Part shown: positions 22,788 to 31,324 of the stretch, one piece after another | Layout: the number at the start of each line of letters is the position of its first letter | How positions within the stretch are numbered: position 1 is the first letter of the stretch | Virus record (IMG/VR): IMGVR_UViG_3300045141_000295 | Span: 1-45,777 of that record | DNA from: a virus | Direction: 5' to 3' (one strand) | DNA: 45,777 bases | The notes under the pieces: model-generated | Databases searched by the model: none | The model's input: only the letters and a program-made list of their open reading frames with translations | What the model was told of the DNA's origin: nothing | Translations under genes and position numbers: made by a program

Positions 22788-23113
22788 ACACCGACGAGTC
22801 GAGCGCGGAGCACTTCACGAAGCTGTTGCAACGCGCGAGCGAGGGACGCAAGGAGCCCAGGCCGTTGGACATGCGCCCGCATTCGCCTGATATGAACCAG
22901 CTGGAGAAAGCTTTGGCGGAGCACCGCGAGAAGAACGGCAACAACAAGCTGGACTCGCTAGCGCGCGGCATTTTGGGTTGCACCTATGGCGAGCTGATGG
23001 ACCTGTCCGAGCAGCTCAAGATTTCCAAAGGCGACAAGCCGCTGGACGACGCGGAGCACTTCGCGGCGCTGCTACACAGGTGGGCAAAAACGATCGACGC
23101 AGCAAGCGCATAA
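22784..23113 (+). CDS. Small helical protein, unknown
   Basis: The protein has 109 aa and begins MNTDESSAEHFTKLLQRASE. It is highly charged and helical, with repeated acidic-hydrophobic segments (EHFTKLLQRA, then EHFAALLHRW near the C-terminus), suggesting an internal duplication. The ATG overlaps the primase stop (ATGA). It may be a partner of the primase-helicase. No family is recognised. Confidence 0.65.
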   Translation: MNTDESSAEHFTKLLQRASEGRKEPRPLDMRPHSPDMNQLEKALAEHREKNGNNKLDSLARGILGCTYGELMDLSEQLKISKGDKPLDDAEHFAALLHRWAKTIDAASA

Positions 23114-23143
23114 TCATCGGTAGACAGCAGGCAGGAGAGCAAC

Positions 23144-23524
23144 ATGCGAGTGAACGTCTACGCCGAAGAGATGACCGACCGAATCGAGATCATCGAAAAG
23201 GAAATTGATGGGCGCAAATTCACGGCCCTGCGATTCTATCTGGCGTTGCCGGCGACGGACGCGACACAACAATCCCAATGTCCGGACTGTGTTGGTTCTG
23301 GCTATCGAGAGGACGACTATTGTAGCACGTGCGGCGGCCACAAAACGGTGCCGCGTCAGGTTCAAGGACCATTCATCCATCGACCGGGGGACGATGACAG
23401 CGCAGCCGTGACCTTTTGGGGCAAGGACGATCTTCGTATCGTGTTGCGCAAAGCTCTTGCAATGCTCGATGAGCACTACGCCTGGCAGCCGACGGGCTGG
23501 GATCGCTGGACGACAGGCAGATGA
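23144..23524 (+). CDS. Zinc-finger protein with DnaJ-like cysteine motifs
   Basis: The protein has 126 aa and begins MRVNVYAEEMTDRIEIIEKE. CPDCVGSGY and CSTCGGHK are of the DnaJ central-domain kind and should bind one zinc ion. Flanking strands and a C-terminal helix (DLRIVLRKALAMLDEHY) complete a small domain. AGGAG precedes the ATG. The role is unknown; small phage proteins of this sort are often nucleic-acid binding. Confidence 0.7.
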   Translation: MRVNVYAEEMTDRIEIIEKEIDGRKFTALRFYLALPATDATQQSQCPDCVGSGYREDDYCSTCGGHKTVPRQVQGPFIHRPGDDDSAAVTFWGKDDLRIVLRKALAMLDEHYAWQPTGWDRWTTGR

Positions 23525-23544
23525 TCAGCGTGCCATTAGGCGAC

Positions 23545-23570
23545 TTGAGAGCCGCCCGCTCCGCTCTCAA
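23545..23570 (+). promoter_or_regulatory. Perfect 8-bp stem-loop before the MazG-like gene
   Basis: TTGAGAGC (23545-23552) and GCTCTCAA (23563-23570) pair across a 10-base loop. No T-run follows. It ends 2 bases before an ATG at 23573, which would make that start hard to reach, and favours the ATG at 23594 with GAGG upstream. Confidence 0.45.
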
Positions 23571-23593
23571 TCATGAGCATCAGCGAGGAAAAA

Positions 23594-23899
23594 ATGACTG
23601 ATCGATATATTTCACAGCACTCGCTGCCCACGGATCATGAACGTGAGCTACTTACGATCTTGATCGAAGAATGCTCAGAGGTTCAAAAGGCTGCGACGAA
23701 GATGCTGCGATTCGGTCGCGACGATGGCTATCCAGGCAGCGGTCACACAAACGGCTATGATCTCGGGCATGAATTCGGAGAATTGTTCGTGATGATGGGG
23801 CTTGTTATAGAAGCCAAGCTTACCTGCGCGACTGCTGTTGAGGAAGGCCGCTACGAGAAATTCGCAAAACTTAAAAAATACATGCAGACCACGCGCTAA
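23594..23899 (+). CDS. MazG-like nucleotide pyrophosphohydrolase
   Basis: The protein has 101 aa. ILIEECSEVQKAATK gives the EE-x-x-E metal-binding helix at residues 25-29, and GHEFGEL at 59-63 gives the partner acidic helix. The size fits single-domain phage MazG-like enzymes, which hydrolyse (d)NTPs or ppGpp-type alarmones. I prefer ATG 23594 (MTDRYISQHSLPTDHERELL) because GAGG lies 7 bases before it. An alternative ATG at 23573 adds 7 residues. It is followed by small genes with similar GCGAGG ribosome-binding sites. Confidence 0.8.
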   Translation: MTDRYISQHSLPTDHERELLTILIEECSEVQKAATKMLRFGRDDGYPGSGHTNGYDLGHEFGELFVMMGLVIEAKLTCATAVEEGRYEKFAKLKKYMQTTR

Positions 23900-23923
23900 C
23901 GATAACCTGATCGCGAGGAACCC

Positions 23924-24205
23924 ATGGCATCGATCGTGCTTGACGACAGGAAGATCAGCGAAGCGTTTGCCAGCGCTTTAGAGGCTGGCGCACCGGGCCT
24001 CCACCCGGCGATGCGAGAAGCCATCGTCTGCAACGCGATGGTAAGGGTTCGGTTCTTCGCGCAACGCGAACCGTGCACCTGTGATCCCGCTGACAACCCG
24101 CCGCGTCCATGCCCTCGGCTATACGCCTATAGCGAATGCCTCAAGGCCGCAGCGTGGCAAGAAATGAAACGCGCTAATGGGCAACCGCCCGGCGAGGGCA
24201 AGTAA
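23924..24205 (+). CDS. 93-aa protein, unknown, cysteine-containing
   Basis: It begins MASIVLDDRKISEAFASALE, with CGAGGAACCC before the ATG. The N-terminal half is helical. The central part has CTCDPADNPPRPCPR, a cysteine-proline cluster that could bind metal. It belongs to a set of short genes, each with a GCGAGG-type ribosome-binding site. No family is recognised. Confidence 0.6.
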   Translation: MASIVLDDRKISEAFASALEAGAPGLHPAMREAIVCNAMVRVRFFAQREPCTCDPADNPPRPCPRLYAYSECLKAAAWQEMKRANGQPPGEGK

Positions 24206-24225
24206 GCGATGAGCGAGGGGAAGCC

Positions 24226-24450
24226 ATGCTCAAAATCATTGGCGACTATCGTTACAACGGCGCGGTGATAGATGGTCGGAAATACTCGATCGTTCGCAAC
24301 GGTGACGAACTGCAGCGCGTGCGCGAGATTTTTGACGATAAGGCCGCCGTCTTATTGTGGGACAAATCTATGCCGATGACGCTCGCAGTGCTCACCGTTC
24401 TCAAATACGAAGCACGCGCTAATGGGCAAGGATCGCGGGAGGGGAAATGA
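24226..24450 (+). CDS. 74-aa protein, unknown
   Basis: It begins MLKIIGDYRYNGAVIDGRKY, with GCGAGGGGAAGCC before the ATG. The pattern of strands and a helix (ELQRVREIFDDKAAVLLWDK) suggests a compact alpha/beta fold. The C-terminus (ANGQGSREGK) resembles that of the gene before it (ANGQPPGEGK), so the two 3' ends, with the next ribosome-binding site, may share a duplicated origin. Confidence 0.58.
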   Translation: MLKIIGDYRYNGAVIDGRKYSIVRNGDELQRVREIFDDKAAVLLWDKSMPMTLAVLTVLKYEARANGQGSREGK

Positions 24451-24677
24451 ACGACTGGCAACCAATTGAGACGGCGCCGAAGGATGGTAGTTCCATTCTG
24501 ATTTGTCAGAATCGGCAGAAATATCCCAGCTTCAGGGTCGCTTACTTCGATGCTGAGGCCGACCCGAAATATCCCTGGGCCGTAGAGGATTCAGACGCCG
24601 GCTTTCACCATCACAAAGATTGGCCCACGCATTGGATGCGGCTTCCTGATGCGCCGCCTAATCCGCCGCGATCGTAG
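24447..24677 (+). CDS. DUF551-like small protein
   Basis: The protein has 76 aa and begins MNDWQPIETAPKDGSSILIC. The W-x-P-I-x-TAPKDG opening followed by a strand, then a Trp-rich end (HHHKDWPTHWMRLPDAPPNP), is characteristic of small phage and bacterial proteins grouped around DUF551. Function is unknown. It overlaps the upstream stop by ATGA and has a GGAGGGGAA ribosome-binding site. Confidence 0.75.
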   Translation: MNDWQPIETAPKDGSSILICQNRQKYPSFRVAYFDAEADPKYPWAVEDSDAGFHHHKDWPTHWMRLPDAPPNPPRS

Positions 24678-24700
24678 ATGACTAGCGAGGGCCGCACCAA

Positions 24701-25018
24701 ATGTTCGTAATCGGACTTCTTGGCGGATTGGCGCTCGGAATCTGCATCGGCTACGTCGCCGGCCTCGTCGCCTGCGGCCTGATCAAAGCTCAAGTTTGGG
24801 ATTACCCTCCTTCGCCTCAGCAATCAGTCGCACCAATTCAGGCAGCGTATCCAGCCGTTGCTTCTTCAGTGAATTTTCATCCACACGTAGTCGTGCCGCC
24901 AGGATATCACGACCTGCACGCAATTTTGCGCGAAGCCAAAGCCCCAACTCTTCGGGTGGTCGAGCGTGAAGAGGTATGGCTAAAATCCGATGGTAGTCCT
25001 GCAGCGCCAAAGAAGTGA
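24701..25018 (+). CDS. Membrane-anchored small protein, last early gene
   Basis: The protein has 105 aa and begins MFVIGLLGGLALGICIGYVA, a Gly-rich membrane helix reaching about residue 30. The rest is hydrophilic and Pro-rich. GCGAGGG lies about 8 bases upstream, like its neighbours. From 24783 onward it is completely antisense to the terminase-small-subunit-like gene on the other strand, which is unusual, and one of the two may be wrong in this part. The N-terminal membrane segment lies outside the overlap and is the better supported portion. Confidence 0.5.
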   Translation: MFVIGLLGGLALGICIGYVAGLVACGLIKAQVWDYPPSPQQSVAPIQAAYPAVASSVNFHPHVVVPPGYHDLHAILREAKAPTLRVVEREEVWLKSDGSPAAPKK

Positions 25019-25091
25019 GCGCTTCTAGCTGCTCTGCTGGTTCGAGAAAATCAAACCCTTCGCGTAACCGTGCGACTGCAGCTTGGGCAAT
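24783..25091 (-). CDS. Terminase small subunit-like protein (start unresolved)
   Basis: The credible part, about 100 aa, is helical and reads EALTSLALQDYHRILAIPL, then LGLWLRAKLRAGRDILAARL and RVDENSLKKQRLDTLPELVR. The layout, with a central RVDENxLKK and a C-terminal Leu-rich helix, resembles small terminases of podoviruses, which bind the packaging site. No ATG, GTG or TTG lies at a convincing place: the ATT at 25091 is the first in-frame option near the ATP-grasp stop (25025), so the boundary is a guess. The whole gene is antisense to 24701-25018. It is the last late gene. Confidence 0.5.
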   Translation of the reverse strand: MAQAAVARLREGFDFLEPAEQLEALTSLALQDYHRILAIPLHARPPEELGLWLRAKLRAGRDILAARLRVDENSLKKQRLDTLPELVRLIAEAKEGNPKLEL

Positions 25092-26365
25092 TGCCGGGAG
25101 AGCTTCGACCCTATGTCCGTGCGGTACATCGGTGAGCCCGGCATGCGCTTCCTGATCCGCTCCAGGCGGCGATACACTTTCCCACGGGCGTCCTGAATGG
25201 TGAGCCCCGTTGCCGTCATCACCAGCACGTAATCGCCGGCCGTCATTGGGCACGGAGACTTCACCAGCGCGTCGCCGGCTTCTACCCACGTCTCCCCGAG
25301 CATCATCTCGCACGGGTGCAGGTGCTCCATCAAGCTGGGGTTCACGTCGAAGATCGGAATGCCCACTACTTCCTTCCGGGTCGCATGCGAATACGGATAG
25401 TCCGGCACGGACAGCACCACCCCGATCGCCACGCGGTCGAGAAAAAATGGACGTGCGTCCGTCCCAGTCGCCAGGTCGTAGAGCCACTCTATCGGGTCTC
25501 CCTTCACGAGCGCGCATTGAAGCTGAAAAGCTGGCCAGCCGAGACGCGTCGTGAATTCGAGCGGCCACGGGTTGCCGCTCGCGTCGATGATGCAGTTGAC
25601 GTCAATATCGCCGACGTAGTTCATTTTTTCAAGCTGCTTGGCAAGTGGGATCAGCACCTTCTCGGCGAGCTTGGAGCGCCGAACGTAGCGCAGGACTGTA
25701 CCTTGCTCGCCCGTGGCACAGCCGATATCGTCATTCATCAGCTTCTTGAACTCGAAATTTTCCTCGAAGGAGTCATTGAATCCGTGTGGACCATGCCAAC
25801 CGGCCACGCCCATCTCGATGCCGGGCACGAAGTCCTGAAGGATGAAGGAACCCTTCAACTTGTTCGACTTCTTCCACCGCTCGAGCATGTATACCATGTC
25901 GTCGGGGCCGGACGAGCAGTACGACAGCGCCTTGTCGGCGTTGGCGTCGTCGCACGGCTTGGAGACGTAACGCTGCATCGTCTTCTTCACGTGCGCGATT
26001 GCGTCGTCGTAGGAGTGAAACGCACGCGAAGTTATTACCGGAATGTTCGCAGCCTTGAGAATTTTTTGGCCAAGCTGCCGGTCGAGCTCCCACTGCGCCA
26101 TCTCCTGGGATGGAGCGATGATGACACCCCCCTCCTTACGGTGGGCGTCAAGGTCGCGCAGGTAAAGGGAGTTGTCCGTACACACTATAAGGTTCGCCCA
26201 GCGAAGCCACGGTCGGAAGTCGGCTTGCACATCGACGTAGCCGCGTCCGATCGCTTTCGACTTTTCATCCTGACGGATAGCAAGCTTGACCTCGTGACCG
26301 GCGGCCTGGGCACGTATCGCGAGATCAAGCCCGTGGCCGGGAGGATCGACAATGAGCAACTTCAC
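25025..26365 (-). CDS. ATP-grasp enzyme, PurD (phosphoribosylamine-glycine ligase)-like
   Basis: The protein has 446 aa and begins MKLLIVDPPGHGLDLAIRAQ, a nucleotide-fold N-domain like GAR synthetase. The ATP-grasp core includes FILQDFVPGIEMGVAGWHGP, VGDIDVNCIID and PLEFTTRLGWPAF (metal-binding E and N/R). The C-terminus YRTDIG followed by GYAKG mirrors the end of PurD. PurD makes glycinamide ribonucleotide in purine synthesis. No other purine gene is present, and the gene lies among ejection genes in the late operon, so the true substrate may differ. Confidence 0.75.
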   Translation of the reverse strand: MKLLIVDPPGHGLDLAIRAQAAGHEVKLAIRQDEKSKAIGRGYVDVQADFRPWLRWANLIVCTDNSLYLRDLDAHRKEGGVIIAPSQEMAQWELDRQLGQKILKAANIPVITSRAFHSYDDAIAHVKKTMQRYVSKPCDDANADKALSYCSSGPDDMVYMLERWKKSNKLKGSFILQDFVPGIEMGVAGWHGPHGFNDSFEENFEFKKLMNDDIGCATGEQGTVLRYVRRSKLAEKVLIPLAKQLEKMNYVGDIDVNCIIDASGNPWPLEFTTRLGWPAFQLQCALVKGDPIEWLYDLATGTDARPFFLDRVAIGVVLSVPDYPYSHATRKEVVGIPIFDVNPSLMEHLHPCEMMLGETWVEAGDALVKSPCPMTAGDYVLVMTATGLTIQDARGKVYRRLERIRKRMPGSPMYRTDIGSKLSRQLPKLQSHGYAKGLIFSNQQSS

Positions 26366-29109
26366 TCGTCGGTTCCTCCGTACTGAGCACGTTGCTTCTT
26401 TTCAAACCGGTCCTTCTTCCGCCCCTTCGACAGGTGAATGTTCTTCTGCTGGCGCGCGTAGCCTTCCGGGTCTTGCACGTAGGACGGCGCCGGCCGCAAC
26501 CCCATGAGCTGCTCGGGCCGCGTGATATTTGAGCCGAGCTTTGACCCTTTCGAGGCTTGCCGGAGACTGATCGGTCCGAGCGTCTCCATTGCGTAGTTGA
26601 AGTATGACTTGAGCCACTGGGGTGCGGCCTCTTCAGGGTTGACGATCGGGTCGCCGCGCCAGTTCGAGTTGGTCAGCACTTCGCCCAGCATGCGCGGCAG
26701 TGTCGCAATTTTGTTCTTCGCCTCACGCTCGTAGTCCTCGTACCACCCCATGACGTCCTTCTGGTAGCCGGGAATGCTCACGCGTTCAGGGACGGTCGCC
26801 TGCGTCGAGCGACCAAATCCGCGCGCCGGCGGTACGGACGCGCCAAGAGCTTCGCCACCAGTCTGGCCACCCACCAGGTCCTGTACGCTCTCGGGGTTTT
26901 TGCCGGTCTTCAGCTTCTGGTAGACCGCGTTCATAGTGCCAACCCATATGGGCAGCGCGATCACGTACGAAGCCCGCGGCGTCCACCGGCCGGAAGCGAT
27001 ATCCTTGGCGCCACCGCCGATCTCGCGCATGGTCCCCAGGTTCCAGCTGTACGACCGCATGGCAAGCTGGGCCGACTGCTTGAGCATCTGGTTCCAGAAC
27101 ACGTTGTCGCTGACGAGCTCACCGAACCGGTTGTCGACCGAGTCCCAAATCTCGCGCGCCGCGCTCACCTGCCTGTCGTAAGTGGCCGTCGGGTTCGCTT
27201 CCAGCCAGGCGTGCATCATGTCGTAGAACGCGCCGTTCTTCAGGCGCGGGATTGCGACCTCAAACAGCGGCTGCGCCACCGTGGACATAATGCGCCCCAT
27301 CTGCGCAAAACCCTGGCGCAGCGTGCCGAGCACCGGGTTCGCCTTGACGTCGGCCGCGGCAAGCTGGAGCTGCGCCTTCAGCGCGCCCTGCTTGAACGCC
27401 GTCCAGTACGACCCCATCGCGCTGAACGAGTAATCCCGCGCGTGCTGCGCGCCCTTGGCGCGGCCGCCTGCCTTGGTGAGTAGATCAGTGATCCTGGCCA
27501 TGTCGGGCGAGCCCGCCGACTGCCCCAGGTAGACCTTCTCCAGCCCGCGGCCCTTCAAGTAGCTCGTGACGGGAGCCGCAGGTGCGGATGCAACCGCGCC
27601 GGCGCCACGGAGCATGCGCCTTGCGTCCAGCGCACCGATGCCGCCCACAATGTCGTGGATGCCCCTGGCCAGTTTGGAGATCCCAGCTTCGTTGGCCATG
27701 GTGACTGCGTGGAAGCCTGACAGACCAAGCTCGAGAGCAGTGACTGCGTTCGAGGCTCGCTGGGCTACGTCGTAGGCTGCGCCATACTCGCCTCCTCCCA
27801 GCTCGTGGAAGCCGCGGCTAATAAAGTTGTTGTAGACCCGGGCGAAGCCCTCTGGTGCGTAAGCGCGGCTACCGTTGGCGCGCGTCGCCCCGCGGCCCTC
27901 GATGGGCTTCCAACCGGCCGGCACCTTGAAGCTGTCGGGATGCCCCGACGCACCCATGACCTTTGGCTTGACCCACTTGACCTGGCCGATCGCCTTGGCG
28001 GTGTCGAGTACCTCGATCGAGGCGATGAACCGGTCCATGCTGGCGACGTAGCGCAGCGTGGCCTCGATGGGGTCCGTGGTCAGCGGCTGCAGCCCCGCCC
28101 TGATGCCGTCCGCGATAGTCGGCACGGTGCGGCCGTGCAGGCTCGCTCCCGAGCCTTGCTTTGAGGCTCCACCTGAGAAGTTCTGCGCAAACTGTTGCGC
28201 TTGTTGAGGGTCTTGCCAGAAATGTGGGAAATAGTCCTCGACGAACTGGGCCTGCTGGGTGCTCGGCAGCGCCTGCAGTTTTGATTTCCGCAATTCAAAC
28301 GCATCTTTCATCTTGCCGGCCAGGGTCTGTAGCGCCTGTGGAAGCGCGGCCGTGCGCGCGGCGCCGCCCTCGACGTGGTCGATAAAGTCGAGCCGGGCGG
28401 TGTCGGGCAGCGCGTTGACGGTCTTGTGGAACGGCTCCATGTCGGCGCGCGTGGCCGCGGTGTCGCGTGCTGCCATGCCGCCGGTGCCGCGAACAAGCGT
28501 TTCGGCGATCGTCGCGTCGGCGTCCACCGTGGTGGGCGAGAAGATCTTCTCGACGGTCTTGAGCGCCGCGGAGCCGGCCAGCCGTGCACCCTTGCCGTAG
28601 CTGACCACGCCGAGCCCCGGCAGCGCGAGGTCGGTCACGCGCTCGACCTGTTCAGGCGTGGTGCCGACGGCCTCCGCAATCGGGCGCGTCACCATGGAGC
28701 GCGCAGGGCCTTTAACCGGCGAGGCCACGATGTCAAAGAAGCCGGACAGGAGATCACCGACCGGCTTGAGCGCAGCGCCCTTCAGCCCCAGTAGCTTGGT
28801 GGCCACGCTCGGCTCGCGCGGCCCGCCGACCATCTCACCGGGGACCTTCTTTAGTTCCTCGACGCCCTGGTGGAACACGCCTTTGATGTCGGACCAGATG
28901 TCGCCGGCGCGGCCTAGGTAGGTGTCATGCTGCGGTTGCTCGGACTGGCCGGTGACCAGCGCCGTGATCCCGCCGGGCGCTACCTTGTCGGCCTGCGGCG
29001 GCGCGGGCGTGAACAGCTTGTCCACGTCCAACGCGTTAGTAGTGTTACTAATGCGGCTAGATGCCGCAGGCTTGTTGAAAAGTGCGTTGACGTCAAGATC
29101 GTCGGCCAC
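26362..29109 (-). CDS. Large internal virion / DNA ejection protein
   Basis: The protein has 915 aa and begins MADDLDVNALFNKPAASSRI. It is mostly helical, with a conserved-looking middle (AQFVEDYFPHFWQDPQQAQQ) and amphipathic segments (GALKAQLQLAAADVKANPVL) and a basic C-terminus (HLSKGRKKDRFEKKQRAQYG). No lysozyme or transglycosylase motif is visible. Size and place at the end of the tail gene cluster fit the largest of the ejection proteins of short-tailed phages, which leave the capsid to form a channel across the envelope. It overlaps the ATP-grasp ATG by ATGA. Confidence 0.72.
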   Translation of the reverse strand: MADDLDVNALFNKPAASSRISNTTNALDVDKLFTPAPPQADKVAPGGITALVTGQSEQPQHDTYLGRAGDIWSDIKGVFHQGVEELKKVPGEMVGGPREPSVATKLLGLKGAALKPVGDLLSGFFDIVASPVKGPARSMVTRPIAEAVGTTPEQVERVTDLALPGLGVVSYGKGARLAGSAALKTVEKIFSPTTVDADATIAETLVRGTGGMAARDTAATRADMEPFHKTVNALPDTARLDFIDHVEGGAARTAALPQALQTLAGKMKDAFELRKSKLQALPSTQQAQFVEDYFPHFWQDPQQAQQFAQNFSGGASKQGSGASLHGRTVPTIADGIRAGLQPLTTDPIEATLRYVASMDRFIASIEVLDTAKAIGQVKWVKPKVMGASGHPDSFKVPAGWKPIEGRGATRANGSRAYAPEGFARVYNNFISRGFHELGGGEYGAAYDVAQRASNAVTALELGLSGFHAVTMANEAGISKLARGIHDIVGGIGALDARRMLRGAGAVASAPAAPVTSYLKGRGLEKVYLGQSAGSPDMARITDLLTKAGGRAKGAQHARDYSFSAMGSYWTAFKQGALKAQLQLAAADVKANPVLGTLRQGFAQMGRIMSTVAQPLFEVAIPRLKNGAFYDMMHAWLEANPTATYDRQVSAAREIWDSVDNRFGELVSDNVFWNQMLKQSAQLAMRSYSWNLGTMREIGGGAKDIASGRWTPRASYVIALPIWVGTMNAVYQKLKTGKNPESVQDLVGGQTGGEALGASVPPARGFGRSTQATVPERVSIPGYQKDVMGWYEDYEREAKNKIATLPRMLGEVLTNSNWRGDPIVNPEEAAPQWLKSYFNYAMETLGPISLRQASKGSKLGSNITRPEQLMGLRPAPSYVQDPEGYARQQKNIHLSKGRKKDRFEKKQRAQYGGTDE

Positions 29110-29110
29110 G

Positions 29111-30328
29111 TCACAGGCCCTCAGACGAGTATCCCGCGTCCTGCAACCGCTTGATCACGTCAGCGCGCGCCGATGGGTTCTGCTGCAGGCGCGCTTTGAT
29201 GTCGGCGAGCTTGTCGGCCGGGATCGGTTTGAGCTCCGCTTGCTGTCCACCTTCGCCGACGAAGCGGTCTTTCACCTGCGTGTTCGCAGACTTCGCCGGC
29301 ACGCCGGGCTGCTCGCCAGCATCAACCTGTTTCTTGAAGCCTTCCAATTCTTGCTGTGCACGGCCCCACTCAGCGTCCAGGTCATTGAGCATTTTCTTTT
29401 TCTCTTCGCCCGACAGGTTCGTAGCCGCGTTGATCTTGGCGCGCATGATACGGTCGTAATTCCGCTGCTGCGTATCCCACTCCTTGAACGCGTCCTCGCG
29501 CGCCTTGCGGTCCTGCGTCTGTGTAAACTGCAGTGCCTTCTGTCTCGCCTGGTCGGTTGCTTGTTGCGCCTTGCGTGCACGATCATCCTTGAGCGACTCG
29601 AGCCCTTCACGTAGGCGCTGCTCACGCGTATCGAACTCGCGCTGTCGCTCGCCAAAACTCTGCTGTTGCTGCCCCAACCGCGTTTCACCTTGCTCAAGAC
29701 GTTGCTGCCCCTGGTCGATCCGCTGCTGCTGCAGCTGCTGCTGAATAAGCCGCCACTGCTGCTGGCTGTCGGCCGTCATCAGTGGCAGCGCCTTGGTGAC
29801 CGCGGCAGCGATCACCGCCGGCGGTGCGCCGGGGTTCGCCCGCACCACGATCTGCGCAATGTCCTGCCACGACATGGGCGCGCGCACGCCGCCCATGGGA
29901 CCACCCATCTGAGGTGGTCCCCCCGCCGGAACCGGGCTGGGGGGCTGGACCCCGGCGGGGGGTTGCTGCGGTGGTTGGGGTTGTACCGCAGGCATCGGCG
30001 GCGCCCCTGGCATGGCCATGGTCTGCGGCTGCCCAGGGGGCATCATGGGGCGTGGACCACCAGGCGGCGCTGGGCCAGTCATGGCCCCACCAGGAGCCTG
30101 GGGAGCCCCAGGGGGTGGCATACCCGGAGGGCCTCCCATCGGCGGCGACTGGCCAGGGGGCATCATGGCGCCCGGCATCGCGCCCTGTGGGGCAAGCATC
30201 TGGAACGCACGGCCAAGCGCCTGGGTGCCGGCGTTCTCCAGCTCCATGGCCCGCAGCTTCTGCTGGTCCATGCCGCCCTGGGTGTACCCGGACTCTACCG
30301 CACCGAAACCTCCGAACCCGCCGGGCAT
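29111..30328 (-). CDS. Putative ejection protein with Pro/Gly/Met-rich N-terminus and coiled coil
   Basis: The protein has 405 aa. The first 145 residues are low-complexity (GGPPGMPPPGAPQAPGGAMT). A small domain (MSWQDIAQIVVRANPGAPPA) follows. Residues about 185-330 form a strong Gln/Glu/Arg coiled coil. The C-terminus is helical (ADKLADIKARLQQNPSARAD). No enzyme motif is seen. It lies between two other ejection-type proteins, and three consecutive such genes match the three-protein ejection sets of P22- and T7-like phages. Confidence 0.65.
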   Translation of the reverse strand: MPGGFGGFGAVESGYTQGGMDQQKLRAMELENAGTQALGRAFQMLAPQGAMPGAMMPPGQSPPMGGPPGMPPPGAPQAPGGAMTGPAPPGGPRPMMPPGQPQTMAMPGAPPMPAVQPQPPQQPPAGVQPPSPVPAGGPPQMGGPMGGVRAPMSWQDIAQIVVRANPGAPPAVIAAAVTKALPLMTADSQQQWRLIQQQLQQQRIDQGQQRLEQGETRLGQQQQSFGERQREFDTREQRLREGLESLKDDRARKAQQATDQARQKALQFTQTQDRKAREDAFKEWDTQQRNYDRIMRAKINAATNLSGEEKKKMLNDLDAEWGRAQQELEGFKKQVDAGEQPGVPAKSANTQVKDRFVGEGGQQAELKPIPADKLADIKARLQQNPSARADVIKRLQDAGYSSEGL

Positions 30329-30331
30329 GGC

Positions 30332-31324
30332 TCACCCAAAAGCTGTGAAGCTGTAGGCGTTCGGGTTGCCCCCGCCCCCGCCCCCGAAGAGGTTGGCGAA
30401 CGGGTTGCCGCTGCCGCCAAGCCCGTAGAGCGCCGAGCCCAGCTGCTTGCCGTAAATTTGCTGCTGGTTGAACCCCTGCTGTTGCTGCTGCAGCGCGAGG
30501 CCTGCTTGTTGGTTCGCCACCCCGCCCGCCTGGTTGCCGGTCTGCAGGTACGACAGCCAGTCGCCGATCGGCTGCTGGGCCAGCCCCTGCGCGCCGCTGC
30601 CCTGCCCGAGCAACGAGGTAATCGCCTGGTTCTGCCCCTGGCCGATGCCTGTCGCGGTCGCGTACGGCATGGCGGCGGCTGTTGCGTACTGGCCGGGGGC
30701 CTGGTTCTGAATGCCGGTGCCAAGGTTCGCCACCCCGGCGCCCTGGTTGAGCAAAGTGCCGGCGGCGCCCGCGGCCGCGGTCTCTCGCCCCAGCAACGCG
30801 TTTTGCCAGTCGATATTGAAGTTCGACATTTGCTGGCCCTCGATGCCAGCGCCATAAGGCGTGCTGTCGACACCGCGCGCCTCGAGCCCGGCGCGGGTCT
30901 GGTCCTGCACCTGCTGCTGCGTGCGCGCGTAGAGCGCGTTCTGCGGGTCAAACCCGGTCTGCATGATGGACGAAGCGTAGGGGATAGTGCCGAGCCCGGC
31001 GCTCTGAAGCATCCCGCCGGTGCCGTAGGCGCCGAGCGCCGCGTTCTCGCCCAGCCCCGCGCCCACGTTGGCACCCTGCTGTGCCTGGCCAGCGTAGGGG
31101 TTGTTGTAGAGACCCTGGAACGTGTTCTGCGCATAGGGCATCGTCGAGGTGGCCAGGTCGGTGTACTGACCAAGCCCTTGAATACCCCCAAAGGCGTTGT
31201 TGGCCGCCGGCCCCATGTTGGGCATGTTGAACTGCGGGGGCAGCTGAACGTCGCTTGCCCCGCCGCTGCCGAACATGCCGGCGAGCGCGCCAGCGCCGCT
31301 GACCAGTCCTGCTACGATGCCCAT
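30332..31324 (-). CDS. Putative ejection protein, Gly/Ala/Gln-rich
   Basis: The protein has 330 aa and begins MGIVAGLVSGAGALAGMFGS. The N-terminal Gly/Ala membrane-like stretch, repeated GQGQ/NQAP motifs and the Gly-rich tail (LFGGGGGGNPNAYS) fit the smallest DNA-transfer proteins (P22 gp7 type). Such proteins are held inside the capsid and injected with the DNA. The assignment comes from composition and gene order. Confidence 0.62.
   Translation of the reverse strand: MGIVAGLVSGAGALAGMFGSGGASDVQLPPQFNMPNMGPAANNAFGGIQGLGQYTDLATSTMPYAQNTFQGLYNNPYAGQAQQGANVGAGLGENAALGAYGTGGMLQSAGLGTIPYASSIMQTGFDPQNALYARTQQQVQDQTRAGLEARGVDSTPYGAGIEGQQMSNFNIDWQNALLGRETAAAGAAGTLLNQGAGVANLGTGIQNQAPGQYATAAAMPYATATGIGQGQNQAITSLLGQGSGAQGLAQQPIGDWLSYLQTGNQAGGVANQQAGLALQQQQQGFNQQQIYGKQLGSALYGLGGSGNPFANLFGGGGGGNPNAYSFTAFG

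Noticed and set aside
28922-29614. 230-aa plus-strand frame opposite the ejection genes
   Set aside because: Shadow of GC-rich coding DNA on the other strand; no ribosome-binding site and no domain.
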